Of a stretch of 64,000 nt of DNA, positions 1 to 9,349 are shown in pieces. A program made the translations under genes and the position numbers. The notes below the pieces were generated by a model. The model was given only the letters and a program-made list of their open reading frames with translations. It had not been told where the DNA came from and searched no databases. The DNA lies in NCBI RefSeq assembly GCF_001861355.1, contig NZ_MASN01000018.1:248001-312000 (forward strand), read 5' to 3'. Origin of the DNA: Natrialba sp. SSL1. GTDB lineage: Archaea > Halobacteriota > Halobacteria > Halobacteriales > Natrialbaceae. How positions within the stretch are numbered: the first letter of the stretch is position 1; every line of letters begins with the position of its first letter.

Positions 1-46
1 AATGCGCGAAATCAACACCCGATCGGCCGGCGGGTCGGCAACGTGA

Positions 47-784
47 TTACTCGGTTGGGTCCAGCGGCGAAACGGTGGACTCGAGTTCGTCGCGTTCTGG
101 CCGCTCGCTATCCGGCGGTACATCCCGCGTCTCGCCATGTTCACCGCCGAGTTCGGCCTGCACCTTCTCGACGAGCAGGTCGACCGCCATCCGGTTTGCT
201 CCCTCGGGGATGATTACGTCGGCGTCCTTCTTCGTGGGTTCGACGAAGCGCTCGTGCATCGGTTTCACCGTCTCGAGGTACTGGTCGATGACGCCCTCGA
301 GTTGCCGGCCGCGCTCGACCACGTCACGTTCGATGCGCCGGAGGATGCGCACGTCCGCGTCGGTCATGACGTAAACCCGCAGGTCGAGCATGTCGCGGAT
401 TGCCTCGTCGTGCAGCGCGAGAATCCCCTCGAGAACGATCACGTCGGTCGGCTCGACGCGGACGGACTCGTCCTTGCGGGTGTGGCGCTCGAAGTCGTAC
501 TGGGGCATCTCGACGGGCTGGCCCATGAGCAACGAATCGAGATGCTCTCGGAGGAGGTCCCACTCGAAGGCGTTCGGATGGTCGTAGTTGACGTCCGCGC
601 GCTCCGCGCGGTCGAGGTGTGAAAGGTCCTCATAGTAGTTGTCGATCGGAATGCGGGTGACGGCCTCGCCGACGGTATCGGCGACCGTTCGGGCGACGGT
701 GGTCTTGCCGGCACCTGTGCCGCCCGCGATGCCGATAGCGAACGAGGGGATGCTCATCGTCCGTTGCTGGTCCGTTACAGTCAT
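47..784 (-). CDS. udk: uridine kinase
   Basis: Cytoplasmic P-loop kinase of the uridine kinase/phosphoribulokinase family that phosphorylates uridine or cytidine in pyrimidine salvage. The Walker A motif GGTGAGKT is at residues 21-28, the substrate region PIDNYYED begins at 46, and YDHPNAFEWD and EGILALHD follow as expected. The 245 residues exceed the usual 210-230 because of an acidic, proline-containing tail. The chosen ATG overlaps the upstream Nudix stop codon (TAATG), which suggests translational coupling. A second Met at residue 10 (MSIPSF) matches the family N-terminus better and could be the real start. Probably the last gene of a thrC-Nudix-udk transcript. Confidence 0.93.
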   Translation of the reverse strand: MTVTDQQRTMSIPSFAIGIAGGTGAGKTTVARTVADTVGEAVTRIPIDNYYEDLSHLDRAERADVNYDHPNAFEWDLLREHLDSLLMGQPVEMPQYDFERHTRKDESVRVEPTDVIVLEGILALHDEAIRDMLDLRVYVMTDADVRILRRIERDVVERGRQLEGVIDQYLETVKPMHERFVEPTKKDADVIIPEGANRMAVDLLVEKVQAELGGEHGETRDVPPDSERPERDELESTVSPLDPTE

Positions 785-1380
785 TAATCCGGTGATTCGG
801 ATTCGACGTGTTGGGCCGACAGTTCGGTGGTTGTGACCACGTTCGTCGGCTGGTCAAAAACAGCCGCTGCAGCGCGAAAGCGCTCCTCGTGAACCGGGCG
901 GAACGTTTCCGCTGCCGCGTCGAACTCGCTGGGCGACCAGAACGCCGCGTCGGTCGCGTCGCTTCCCGCAGTTACGTCGCCGGTGGCCGCCGCGCGCTCG
1001 ACCACGTAGTACGTCGTCATCACGTGCTTGCCGTTTCGCGGCGGGAGCGAGACCGCATCGAGAATCTCGAGCGACAAAGGATCGACCTCGAGCCCGGTCT
1101 CCTCGGCGAGTTCCCGCGCCGCAGCGGCCTCGGGTGACTCGCCGATCTCCATGTGCCCGCCGGGAAGCGTCCACTCGCCGACGCCCGGTGGTACCCCGCG
1201 TTCGACGCAAAGCACTGCGGACTCGTCGGGGTCGACGACCGCGACGGTCGCACAGGGAACCGGATTGTGCCAGACGACGCGCTCGCAGACAGAACAGTAC
1301 TTTCGCTCGCGATCCTCGATTGTGGCTGTCTCGAGTGCATCGCCACACTGGGGACAAAACGCCGGCGGTCGACTGACCAT
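784..1380 (-). CDS. zinc-ribbon Nudix hydrolase (ADP-ribose/NADH pyrophosphatase-like)
   Basis: Hydrolase cleaving a nucleoside diphosphate linked to another moiety; the actual substrate cannot be read from sequence. Two CxxC pairs (C9/C12 and C29/C32) form an N-terminal zinc ribbon as in NudC/ADP-ribose pyrophosphatase-type proteins. A perfect Nudix box (G-x5-E-x7-REL-x-EE-x-GL) spans residues 75-97. It lies 25 bases after thrC on the same strand, and its stop overlaps the udk start by one base, so co-transcription with both is likely. 198 residues, a normal length for a zinc-ribbon Nudix protein. Confidence 0.92.
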   Translation of the reverse strand: MVSRPPAFCPQCGDALETATIEDRERKYCSVCERVVWHNPVPCATVAVVDPDESAVLCVERGVPPGVGEWTLPGGHMEIGESPEAAAARELAEETGLEVDPLSLEILDAVSLPPRNGKHVMTTYYVVERAAATGDVTAGSDATDAAFWSPSEFDAAAETFRPVHEERFRAAAAVFDQPTNVVTTTELSAQHVESESPD

Positions 1381-1405
1381 CTACGCGGTCATCGGGGATG
1401 GGGGT

Positions 1406-2521
1406 TCAAAGCGTTTTCAGTCCGCTGCCGGTGAGCGGGACGACCACGTCGTCGTCTTCGGCGAGCGTGCCGTCCTCGCGGTACTGCTGGAGGGCGGCGG
1501 GGGCGACGGCGCTCGTCGGTTCGATGTAGAAGCCGTTTCGGTGCAGGCGGTCCAGCGCGGCCTCGATCGGATCGTCGCCGAGCGCGATGGCGTCGCCGTC
1601 GGTCTCGGTGATGGCCTCGATAAGCTGGTTCTTTCGTGCCGGGAGTTCGATCTGGATGCCGTCGGCGATGTCGGTTTCGCCGGCAGCGTCGTCATCCGCG
1701 CCGCCAGTTGGGTCGCCGCCGACTGCCTCGACGATGGGGGCGTGGCCGGCCGCCTGCGCGCCGAGTAGTCGGGGCATCTCGTCGACGATGCCGGCCTCGT
1801 TCAACAGCGAGAAGCCGCGGTAGGCACCGAGCAGGAGTGTCCCATGGCCGACCGGGAGGACGACCGCGTCGGGGACGGTCCAGCCCCGCTGGGCTGCGAC
1901 TTCGAACGCGAACGTCATCGTCCCCGCGTAGAACGCGGGGTTCCAGGCGTGGCTCGCGTACCAGCCGTCGCCCGATTCGACCGCCTCGATACAGGCATCG
2001 GTTACGTCCTGTCTGCTTCCCTCGATCCGAACCGGGCGAGCGTCGGCGCGCTGGATCGTCATCAGCTTCGACTGCTTGACGTCCGCTGGCACGTAAATGT
2101 CCGCCTCGAGGCCGGCACGGGCCGCGTACGTTGCAATCGCCGCCCCCGCGTTGCCCGAGGAGTCCTCGATGATTCGGTCGACACCGAGTTCCACCGCGCG
2201 CGAGAGCGTCGTCGTCGCGCCGCGGTCCTTGAACGATCCCGTGGGGAAGACGTACTCGAGTTTGAACTGTGCGTTCCAGTCGTCGTCGTCGACCAGCGGG
2301 GTGAAGCCCTCGTGGAAGGTGACGTGGGGTTCGATGGGAAGGAACTCGAAAAAGGTCCAGAGCCCGTCGCTCGTGTCGAGTTGGGAGAGCGGAAGCGGGT
2401 CGCCTTCGGGGTGGGGACGCTCGTCGAATTCGAGCGCACGGCCACACTGGCAGCGCCACGGTTCGTCGGGGCCGGCGTCGTACGTGGTTTCGCACGCGGG
2501 GCAGATGAGATTGGATGGCAT
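1406..2521 (-). CDS. thrC: threonine synthase
   Basis: PLP-dependent enzyme converting O-phosphohomoserine to threonine, the last step of threonine synthesis. The PLP lysine is K98 in GSFKDRG; a serine/asparagine loop (SSGNAG) binds the cofactor phosphate and GSGLK is at the C-terminus. An N-terminal zinc ribbon (C7, C10, C24, C26) is common in archaeal threonine synthases. 371 residues is slightly short of the usual 390-420. There is a short acidic insert with GGADDDAAGE near residue 280. A paralogous threonine synthase-like role cannot be excluded. Confidence 0.88.
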   Translation of the reverse strand: MPSNLICPACETTYDAGPDEPWRCQCGRALEFDERPHPEGDPLPLSQLDTSDGLWTFFEFLPIEPHVTFHEGFTPLVDDDDWNAQFKLEYVFPTGSFKDRGATTTLSRAVELGVDRIIEDSSGNAGAAIATYAARAGLEADIYVPADVKQSKLMTIQRADARPVRIEGSRQDVTDACIEAVESGDGWYASHAWNPAFYAGTMTFAFEVAAQRGWTVPDAVVLPVGHGTLLLGAYRGFSLLNEAGIVDEMPRLLGAQAAGHAPIVEAVGGDPTGGADDDAAGETDIADGIQIELPARKNQLIEAITETDGDAIALGDDPIEAALDRLHRNGFYIEPTSAVAPAALQQYREDGTLAEDDDVVVPLTGSGLKTL

Positions 2522-2596
2522 GTGCGGTGGGTGAGGTGAGTGGGGTGGGTTGGATGGACAGTAGCGAGTGTGAGTTCCTGTTGCCGACGCGAGTAA

Positions 2597-3556
2597 TTAG
2601 TAGGAATCGATATCGGTTCCGACCGAGCAGACGTATTCACCGGTCGCAACCTGTGGCAGCCGACGGGTACGCCAGAGGATCCCCTCGTTGTCGGCGGTGA
2701 CGGTTGCCTTGGTCTCGCCGAAGGGGGTCGTCACCTCGAAGAGGGTATCGCCGCGGACGACGCGGTCGCCCAGGTCCTTTGCGAAGCTGACGAGACCGCC
2801 GTTCGGCGAGCCGTACTGGTCGAAGCCGTTGGCGCGAGTCTGGCGCTCGAGTTCGACGGTGCCCTCGAGGAAATCGTAGTGGGTGAGCACGTTGAAGACG
2901 CCCTCGACACCCTTTCGGATGCTGGTCTCGTCCCAGCCGACGCAGCCGCCGAGTTCGGGGTCGATGGTCGGAATGCCCTCGTCGGGGGCGGCACGAGCGA
3001 GTTGGCCGTCGGGACCTTTCTGGTCGAGGACGTAGCCACAGCCGAAGGCCTTCGCGAGTTCGAGACAGTCCTGATGGAGGCGGTGGCGCTTGCCACAGCG
3101 GACGCGGACCTCGTTTAGCATACGGCTGGTCGACCCCTGGTGGAGGTCGAGCACGAGATCGGCGCGTGAGGCCGCCTCGAAGGTGGTGGCGGCGATACGC
3201 TCGCTGGAGGTGCCGTTCCCGTTGCCGGGGTAGGCTCGGTTCATCTTCGTGTCGTCGATCGGATTCCGATGCTCTGCGACCTGAAACGCGTGGTAGTTGA
3301 CGATGCCGACAATCAGGATCGTTCCCGAAATTTCCGCGGGATCAAGCCGTGGGACGACCCGTTGTACCACGCCGACGCCGTTGAGTTCGTCGCCGTCGCT
3401 GACCGCCTGCATGTACAGCGTCTTCCCCGATTGCGCGCCGTTGATGACGGCGACCGGTAGACCGATCGGGCTCCCATCCCGGGTCTCGCCGACCTCGAGA
3501 CGGCCCGTATCGATCTCTCCGGGCCCTGCACTCGCCGTTCCGAGCGTCGTCGTCAT
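2597..3556 (-). CDS. succinylglutamate desuccinylase/aspartoacylase family protein
   Basis: Predicted zinc-dependent amidohydrolase of the AstE/AspA (M14-like) family, removing an acyl group from an amino acid. Related haloarchaeal and halomonad proteins include DoeB, the N-acetyl-diaminobutyrate deacetylase of ectoine breakdown. Metal-site segments: SDGDELNG (53-60, where many relatives have HGDELNG), NRAYPG (106-111) and DLHQGS (H139). A longer reading frame extends 62 codons upstream, but a TATA box 28-33 bases before this ATG makes this leaderless start far more likely. Then 319 residues, the family's usual size. The substrate is not decided by the sequence. Confidence 0.8.
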   Translation of the reverse strand: MTTTLGTASAGPGEIDTGRLEVGETRDGSPIGLPVAVINGAQSGKTLYMQAVSDGDELNGVGVVQRVVPRLDPAEISGTILIVGIVNYHAFQVAEHRNPIDDTKMNRAYPGNGNGTSSERIAATTFEAASRADLVLDLHQGSTSRMLNEVRVRCGKRHRLHQDCLELAKAFGCGYVLDQKGPDGQLARAAPDEGIPTIDPELGGCVGWDETSIRKGVEGVFNVLTHYDFLEGTVELERQTRANGFDQYGSPNGGLVSFAKDLGDRVVRGDTLFEVTTPFGETKATVTADNEGILWRTRRLPQVATGEYVCSVGTDIDSY

Positions 3557-3583
3557 ATGTCCCAGTCGACGGACCGGTCGCTC

Positions 3584-3589
3584 TTTATA
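3584..3589 (-). promoter_or_regulatory. TATA box for the desuccinylase-family gene
   Basis: TATAAA on the minus strand, 28-33 bases before the ATG. This spacing implies a leaderless transcript and fixes the start codon. Confidence 0.7.
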
Positions 3590-3758
3590 CTGTCCTTTGA
3601 TGTCGACTGTCCGCTGGACTCGACACTCGAGTCCGGCGGACGGACGGTCCTGTTCTGGCCGGTTTACAGGGGACGACCAATCGGCGATTGACGATCGGCA
3701 ATCGACGTCCAAGAGGCGACAATCGACATCAACAACTGACACCCGTCAACAGAGCACC

Positions 3759-4751
3759 CTACTCCACTCCCGCCCCCACACTCGTACGCGCCCAACGCGG
3801 CCGGTCACGGAGCCGGCGCAACAATCGGGTGACGACGTGCAACAGCGGTAACTCGAGTAGCGGGCCGATCACGAGTGCCATTGCGACGAGCGGTTCGTGG
3901 GGGAACGCGACGACTGCGATGGCGAGGGCAGTCGGCGAGTTGCGTGAGAGGATCGTACAGGAGAGACAGGCGGTTTCCTCGTAGCTGAAGCCGGCGACGG
4001 CGCTGACCGCAAGCCCGAGCAGGAAGGTGAGTGCGTAGAACGCGAGGACGGGGACGGCAAGCAGCGCGAGAACGCCAGGGTTAGCGACGAGAACCGTACT
4101 CTGGGAGGCGAACATCGCCGCGATTGCGAGTGCGAGAAAGACGATCTGGACCGGTCCAAGCGCGGGGAGCAGCGTCTCCTCGACGACCGACTCGTTGAAG
4201 TGACGGGAAAGCGCCACGCGACCGATTGCGGCCGCGCCAAGTGGGATGACGAGGACGAGCAGGATGCTCTCGGCCAGCGTCTCGAGCGGCAGTGTGACGA
4301 GTTCACCGGCGAAGACGGCGAGGTAGACGGGGAGCAAGAGCAACTGCAGCACGAGGTTGTAGGGCAGCAACGACGTTGCGAGGGCCACGTCGCCGTCCGC
4401 AAGATCGGTAAAGATGAGATACCAGTCGGTACAGGGCGTGACGAGGAGCATGAGCAGGCCGACCCAGAGCGCCGGCTGGTCCTGCAGGAAGACCAGACCG
4501 AGACCGACCGCGAGGAGCGGGTTCCAGACGAAGTTGATCGCGAGACTCGCGCCGGCGACGCGGCGATTGCCGACGGCTTCGCGGAGGTCCGCGAGCGGAA
4601 TCTGCAGGAACGCACCGAGGAGCATCACCAGCAGAAACGGCAGGATCAACCGGTCCGCGATGGCAGGAATGCCGGAGAACTGGCCCGCGACAAGCCCACC
4701 CGCGATAGCGAGGGCGATGGTCGGCGTCTGGTACCGCTCGAGCGCGTTCAC
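3759..4751 (-). CDS. arsenite efflux/bile acid:sodium symporter (ACR3/BASS) family transporter
   Basis: Polytopic membrane protein of 330 residues with about nine or ten hydrophobic segments. Segments typical of ACR3-like carriers are present: NFVWNPLLA, MLLVTPCTDWYLIF and CLSCTILSRNSPTALAIA. The cysteine in TPCTDW matches the ACR3 position linked to arsenite transport, so arsenite or another organic/inorganic anion is plausible. No arsR or arsenate reductase lies nearby, so arsenic resistance is inference. The C-terminal tail is basic (RLLRRLRDRPRWAR). Confidence 0.75.
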   Translation of the reverse strand: MNALERYQTPTIALAIAGGLVAGQFSGIPAIADRLILPFLLVMLLGAFLQIPLADLREAVGNRRVAGASLAINFVWNPLLAVGLGLVFLQDQPALWVGLLMLLVTPCTDWYLIFTDLADGDVALATSLLPYNLVLQLLLLPVYLAVFAGELVTLPLETLAESILLVLVIPLGAAAIGRVALSRHFNESVVEETLLPALGPVQIVFLALAIAAMFASQSTVLVANPGVLALLAVPVLAFYALTFLLGLAVSAVAGFSYEETACLSCTILSRNSPTALAIAVVAFPHEPLVAMALVIGPLLELPLLHVVTRLLRRLRDRPRWARTSVGAGVE

Positions 4752-4839
4752 GATCGATCCGTCGGCCGGCGCGCGGTTAAACTGCCTGCACTCGATCTGT
4801 TCGGGGTGCTGTGCCGAAATTCCGTGTGAATCCAGCCGC

Positions 4840-6375
4840 TCAGAACACCAGGTCCGCGTAGTACGGACTCACGAATCCTTCGATGATACCCGCGACCAGG
4901 AGCAGAAGTCCGACGCCCACGAGCACCCAGAACGCCCGCTCGAGTTCGTCCGCAAATGCGACTCGTGTCGTCCGTCCGCGGAACGCCCGCCAGCCCGTCA
5001 GTCCCAGCGTGACTCCGACCGCGGTTGCGATGAAGATCGCGGGAATCTCGAAGATTCCGTGGGGAACGACGAAGGCAACGAGTTCCATCAGTTCGGCTTC
5101 TGTGCGGGCGATAACTCCCATGTAGACGCCGTTGAACACCAGCGAGACGATCGCCGGAATAACGAGCGCGATGCCGCTGAACGCCGTCGTGATCGCGACC
5201 ATCCAGTTATTCCCGAAGAACTCGAGTGCGGCCGCCGGCGCGATGTGGCCCTCGAGTCGGGCCGCGATCGAGGTTTCGATGCCGGCGTCGACCAGCGGTG
5301 CGCCAGCGCGCCAGCCGATCCAGAAGCTGGCAACCGCGAGGACGACGACTGCCGCGTGGAGCAGCGGCGTGTCGCGGACGTAGGCCACCATCTCGCGCCA
5401 GCCGCGGCCGACGCCGCCGCGGAACTGCGTCCAGAGGGACTGGGCGGGCATCTCGGGCGGTTCGAGTCTTCCACGGTAGTTGACGTACAGCGACATCTTC
5501 AGCAGGTCGAGCGCCGGCAACAGGACGATCATCGTCACGAGCGAGGTGAACGCGACGACCTCGACGAGCAGCAGGATACCCGAAATGACCGCGACGACGA
5601 GGGACGCACCGATCCAGAGCACGTAGTAGAACACCGCGTCAACCGGCCGGGAGCGGATGAAGCCGGCGGTACTCGAAAGCGACCCCAGCACGCCCGTGTC
5701 GTCGGCGACGACGGCGACCGGTGCGAACGCGAACAGTGCACGGACCGCGGCCAAGAGTACGGCAACGATGAGGAGCGCGAAGAGCACGGCGGGAACGGCG
5801 ACGACCGACGTGCCGGTGAGCGCCGAAACTGTGCCGACGGTGGCGACGAGACCGACGCTGGCTGCACCGAGGATACCAATCCAGAGGACGAGTTCGAGCA
5901 ACACCAGGCCGAGCAAGCGCAGCCAGTACCGGCGGGCACCTGCGAGGGCGGCGATCATCCCGCGGTCGTTTCGGGTGCGGCCGTAGCAGGCACTCAGCTG
6001 TGCTGCCGTCGTGACCGCGTAGAGTACGAACGCGAGGACGACCGTGAGGATGACTGACCCGACAATCAAGAGGGCAGTCGTTGGCGTGAGCAGCAACTCG
6101 ATGAGCGGTTCGAACTGGCTGACCCACTGTTCGACGGCTTCCTCGCTGGCCTCGGGCCCAGGCATGGCTCCCGGGTCGGTTTCCTGGACGAACGAGATGA
6201 TGGACTCGAGTCGACCGCTGAGACTGAGATACAGGATCCCGATCAGTGCGGCGATCATAGGGACGACCCGGATGATCGCGGGGAGTGCGGCCCCGAGGAA
6301 GTACACGGGAAGCAGATCCCCCGGACGACGTCGGAGCGCTGCGACGACGGCGGTGACGGAGTCGGAGAGTGACAT
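4840..6375 (-). CDS. SpoIIM-domain (stage II sporulation protein M-like) membrane protein
   Basis: 511-residue integral membrane protein. The N-terminal half has several hydrophobic segments in a six-helix-like arrangement. The C-terminal ~180 residues match the SpoIIM/DUF95 pattern, including NNWMVAITTAFSG, NGVYMGV and the hallmark PHGIFEIPAIFIA. Archaea do not sporulate; the family's role there is unknown. It is often proposed to modulate envelope or transport processes. Separated by about 90 bases from the ACR3-like gene, so co-transcription is uncertain. Confidence 0.8.
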   Translation of the reverse strand: MSLSDSVTAVVAALRRRPGDLLPVYFLGAALPAIIRVVPMIAALIGILYLSLSGRLESIISFVQETDPGAMPGPEASEEAVEQWVSQFEPLIELLLTPTTALLIVGSVILTVVLAFVLYAVTTAAQLSACYGRTRNDRGMIAALAGARRYWLRLLGLVLLELVLWIGILGAASVGLVATVGTVSALTGTSVVAVPAVLFALLIVAVLLAAVRALFAFAPVAVVADDTGVLGSLSSTAGFIRSRPVDAVFYYVLWIGASLVVAVISGILLLVEVVAFTSLVTMIVLLPALDLLKMSLYVNYRGRLEPPEMPAQSLWTQFRGGVGRGWREMVAYVRDTPLLHAAVVVLAVASFWIGWRAGAPLVDAGIETSIAARLEGHIAPAAALEFFGNNWMVAITTAFSGIALVIPAIVSLVFNGVYMGVIARTEAELMELVAFVVPHGIFEIPAIFIATAVGVTLGLTGWRAFRGRTTRVAFADELERAFWVLVGVGLLLLVAGIIEGFVSPYYADLVF

Positions 6376-6444
6376 CGCTATGAGCCGCTTTCGGACCAGT
6401 ATCAGTTAAGTGAACCTGTCGGAACCGAACAGCGTGTCCGGCGA

Positions 6445-6723
6445 TCAGTTAAACGTGCGGTCCTCGAACCCGTCCTCGGACTCGGTGTCGTCGCGATTGC
6501 CGGAGAGCCGCGGGGTGAACCCGCCCGTGAGGATAACAGCGACAACGATGAGCGCGGCCGCGAGAACGACGTAGTCGGCGCTCGGCTCGTAGCCGGCGAG
6601 GCTGGCTCCGGTCGAGATGACGAACATTGTGACCGCGAAGACGACGGTTGCGAGCAGGCCGATAACGAGAATCCCGACGACGCTCGCGAGGAGGCCCTTC
6701 ATGATGGACTGGATGGATGCCAT
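6445..6723 (-). CDS. small membrane protein, function unknown
   Basis: 92 residues starting MASIQSIMKG, with two hydrophobic helices (about 10-35 and 50-68) and a polar acidic C-terminus. The frame is open for 21 more codons upstream, but that part is basic and atypical, so the internal ATG was chosen. Divergent from the rhodanese-MBL gene. I recognise no characterised family. Confidence 0.6.
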   Translation of the reverse strand: MASIQSIMKGLLASVVGILVIGLLATVVFAVTMFVISTGASLAGYEPSADYVVLAAALIVVAVILTGGFTPRLSGNRDDTESEDGFEDRTFN

Positions 6724-6856
6724 TGTGGGCCGTTTTGAAGCCACCGTACGTAGTGATTGTGACATCCACTGCGTTTCACTCAGCACAACTGCCGTCGAAG
6801 CAGCGGCGAGCGACTGCCACGGCGAGGTTTACAGGACTACTCCGCCTACGACCCCT

Positions 6857-8062
6857 ATGGTCACCACACTCTCCGCCGATCGCCTCGCGGAACTGCAGGA
6901 CGCGGGCGAATCGTTCGCGCTCGTCGACACCCGCCCCGAAGACAGCTACGAGGCCTGGCACGTCCCCGACGCGATCAACTTCCCGTTCGGCCCGGAGGAG
7001 GAACTCGACGAGAACGGCCACCTCGAGTCGTTCAGAGAAACAGTCGGCGACACCGACCAGGTGATTACCATCTGTGCGAAGGGAATCTCCTCCGGAAATC
7101 TCGCGATCCAACTCGAGTCCGCCACGGACGAGTACGAGGTGCAGACGGTCGACGGTGGGATGGAGGGCTGGAGCGGGGTCTACGATCACGTCGATCTGAG
7201 CGACGAGATTGAAGCGGACGGCCTCACAGTCGTGCAAGTCCAGCGCCGCGCGAAGGGCTGTCTCGGCTACCTCGTCGGCTGCGGTGAAACCGGCGATGCC
7301 ATCGTCGTCGACCCCACCGCCGACATCGACGAGTTCGAAATCGCGGCCGGCAACGCCGGGCTCTCCATCATCGGCGTCGTCGATACGCACGTCCATGCCG
7401 ACCACATCTCGGGTGGCCGGGACCTCGCCGACAGCCTCGACGTGCCCTACTACCTCGGCGCGCGTGCCGAAGAGCGCGGCGTCGAACTCGAGTTCACCGC
7501 ACTCGAGCGCAACGAGGTCCTCGAGGTCGGCTCCCTCGAGATCAAGGCGCTCGCCACGCCCGGCCACACCAGTGAGATGATCACCCTCCTCGTCGACGAC
7601 GCCGCACTCCTGACCGCCGATACCCTGCACGTCGACTCGACGGGACGGACCGAACTCGAGTTCAACGAAGACAGCGAGGCGCAGCACGCCTCGGAGGATT
7701 CGAACGGTGACTCCGTGAGAGAGGGTGAGGAAGGCGCTCGGATGCTCTACGAGACGCTCCACCGGACGATCCTGGCGGAACCCGAGCGCCTCGCGGTCCT
7801 GCCGGGTCATGTGACCGTCACCGAGGAGGGCGAGTTCGAGCACGGCTCACCCGGCGAACCGATTCTGACCACCGTCCGAACAGCACGGACCGGAATCGAC
7901 CTACTCGAGTTGGACGAGGAGGCGTTCGTCGAGCGGATGGCCGACGCCGGCGAGAAGCCAGCGAACTACGAGGAGATTATCGACCGCAACCGCGGAGAAC
8001 TGGACCTGCCGCCCGAGGAACGAGTCGAACTCGAGATGGGGCCGAACAACTGTTCAGCGTGA
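6857..8062 (+). CDS. rhodanese-metallo-beta-lactamase fusion protein (persulfide dioxygenase-like)
   Basis: 401-residue cytoplasmic protein. Residues 1-110 form a rhodanese-like domain with the catalytic-loop cysteine C73 (ICAKGISSG). Residues ~125-330 are an MBL-fold domain with the metal motif HVHADH at 178-183 and a GH pair in LPGHVTV. Persulfide dioxygenases (ETHE1/CstB type) combine these modules, so oxidation or transfer of sulfane sulfur is a reasonable role. The order here, rhodanese first, is the reverse of CstB. A TTTACA box 24-29 bases before the ATG supports the start over an 80-codon upstream extension. Confidence 0.85.
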   Translation: MVTTLSADRLAELQDAGESFALVDTRPEDSYEAWHVPDAINFPFGPEEELDENGHLESFRETVGDTDQVITICAKGISSGNLAIQLESATDEYEVQTVDGGMEGWSGVYDHVDLSDEIEADGLTVVQVQRRAKGCLGYLVGCGETGDAIVVDPTADIDEFEIAAGNAGLSIIGVVDTHVHADHISGGRDLADSLDVPYYLGARAEERGVELEFTALERNEVLEVGSLEIKALATPGHTSEMITLLVDDAALLTADTLHVDSTGRTELEFNEDSEAQHASEDSNGDSVREGEEGARMLYETLHRTILAEPERLAVLPGHVTVTEEGEFEHGSPGEPILTTVRTARTGIDLLELDEEAFVERMADAGEKPANYEEIIDRNRGELDLPPEERVELEMGPNNCSA

Positions 8063-8197
8063 GTGCGGTGTCAGGACTTTACGAAAACGAAAATCGAACG
8101 GAAGGCTGAGCAGAGTTTGGTTCGACGAGCCGCAGAAAGCGGACAGTCGGCACCCAGCTCCAAGCGGAAGGCATAGTAGAGCGGGTCTAGGACGACG

Positions 8198-8725
8198 TCA
8201 GGCACACTGACTGACGTGCTGGCGAACCTCGTCTGAGAAGGCCAGATCGTGGTCGTACTCCCGGAAGTCGCCGCTGAGAGTATCACCACTGTGGTCAATC
8301 TCCGCAAGAACGTAGTAACAGCCTCCCTCGTACACCGAAGAATACGCGGTTTCACCGTTACTGATTGCTGTCTCGGTATCTAGTGAGCGTTCGAGTCCGT
8401 GTTCTGGGGCAGTGAACTCGAACGTATACTCGGCAAAATTACCCAGCCACTCACCAACGAGATGGACAGAACCGGCTGCGGGATAGCCGTGGTCGGTCTC
8501 CTTCGCTGTCTGGAGCCGTTCCACGGTATGCACTTCGTTGTAGACCTCCGTTCCGTCTTCTTTTGCGACCACCTGCAGATCGACTGCGTCGTCACTACGA
8601 TTCCCCAGAACGATCGCTGCCGGTGCCGCGACCGGTTCGGCGTCACCTGTGAATGGGAGGGAGTCGAGACATCCTGCAACAGCCGGGACGACCGCGCAGG
8701 ACGTGAGGACCGCTCGTCGATTCAT
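8198..8725 (-). CDS. putative secreted lipoprotein
   Basis: 175 residues beginning MNRRAVLTS, a hydrophobic stretch, and a lipobox VAGC (C19), so it is probably exported and lipid-anchored. The remainder is beta-rich and acidic with a single CxxxxxxxC-like late cysteine pair (GGCYYV and SQCA). No family recognised. Two further in-frame Met codons lie up to 30 bases upstream, but this start gives the standard signal peptide. The 135 bases to the upstream convergent gene hold nothing visible. Confidence 0.75.
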   Translation of the reverse strand: MNRRAVLTSCAVVPAVAGCLDSLPFTGDAEPVAAPAAIVLGNRSDDAVDLQVVAKEDGTEVYNEVHTVERLQTAKETDHGYPAAGSVHLVGEWLGNFAEYTFEFTAPEHGLERSLDTETAISNGETAYSSVYEGGCYYVLAEIDHSGDTLSGDFREYDHDLAFSDEVRQHVSQCA

Positions 8726-8888
8726 AGACAGATTATAACCGCCCATGTAACACATAGCTCTTTTGCTATTTTAGTTGCAGTAACGTGTCCCCTATCGGTA
8801 TCGAATCATTCCGATTTGGTTTCAAATCACTCTGTAAGTGCCATCAGAGCGGGTCGGCGGGGACTCTGGGCAACGTAATCGTTCGACG

Positions 8889-9032
8889 CTACGACTCACC
8901 GGTACGCGAGTCGCCCGAGTCGAGGTGGCGCGTGATTGCAACGCTCGCCCCGATATAGGACGCGAGTCCCACGGCGACGAGAAGCACCAGCGCGGCCAAC
9001 GTCGTGTAGCTGAAGATGATCTCCGTTACCAT
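8889..9032 (-). CDS. 47-residue single-pass membrane protein
   Basis: Open frame MVTEIIFSYTTLAAL..., one hydrophobic helix (about 10-32) and a short polar tail ending DSRTGES. Codon choice is haloarchaeal (GTC, GCG, CTG). It is divergent from the next small membrane protein, with an AT-rich block between them at 9055-9068 that could serve both promoters. No known family; small size makes it easy to miss. Confidence 0.6.
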   Translation of the reverse strand: MVTEIIFSYTTLAALVLLVAVGLASYIGASVAITRHLDSGDSRTGES

Positions 9033-9091
9033 GGCGGAGACAGTGTGTCTACAAACTAAAATTTTTGTACCGGAGGGTCGTCTGAAACGAC

Positions 9092-9340
9092 ATGATCTCC
9101 CAGACGTGGTCCGACCGCATCCACCGGGTCCGGCTGTTCCTCGGCGAGCATCCCGCGTTGCGCTGGTTCGCGCTGCCGCTCATCTTCATGGGCGCGGTGG
9201 TCACCGCGCTCCTCTTGCTTGCGTCGGACGTTACGGCCGTCGAGGCCGGCCAGGTTACCGGCCTCTTTCTCCTCGGGTCTGTCGCTGTCATCGCATTCGG
9301 GCTCGGTACCGAACGTGCGCTTAGAGCCGTGTTCGCCTGA
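9092..9340 (+). CDS. small two-helix membrane protein
   Basis: 82 residues with an amphipathic basic N-terminus (DRIHRVRLFLGEH) and two hydrophobic segments (about 25-45 and 52-72). An A/T-rich box sits about 25-33 bases upstream of the ATG, compatible with a leaderless message. Function unknown. Confidence 0.6.
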   Translation: MISQTWSDRIHRVRLFLGEHPALRWFALPLIFMGAVVTALLLLASDVTAVEAGQVTGLFLLGSVAVIAFGLGTERALRAVFA

Positions 9341-9349
9341 ACGAACACC

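Noticed and set aside
4414-6057. 547-codon frame antisense to the SpoIIM protein
   Set aside because: Charged repetitive composition reflecting the hydrophobic helices read backwards.
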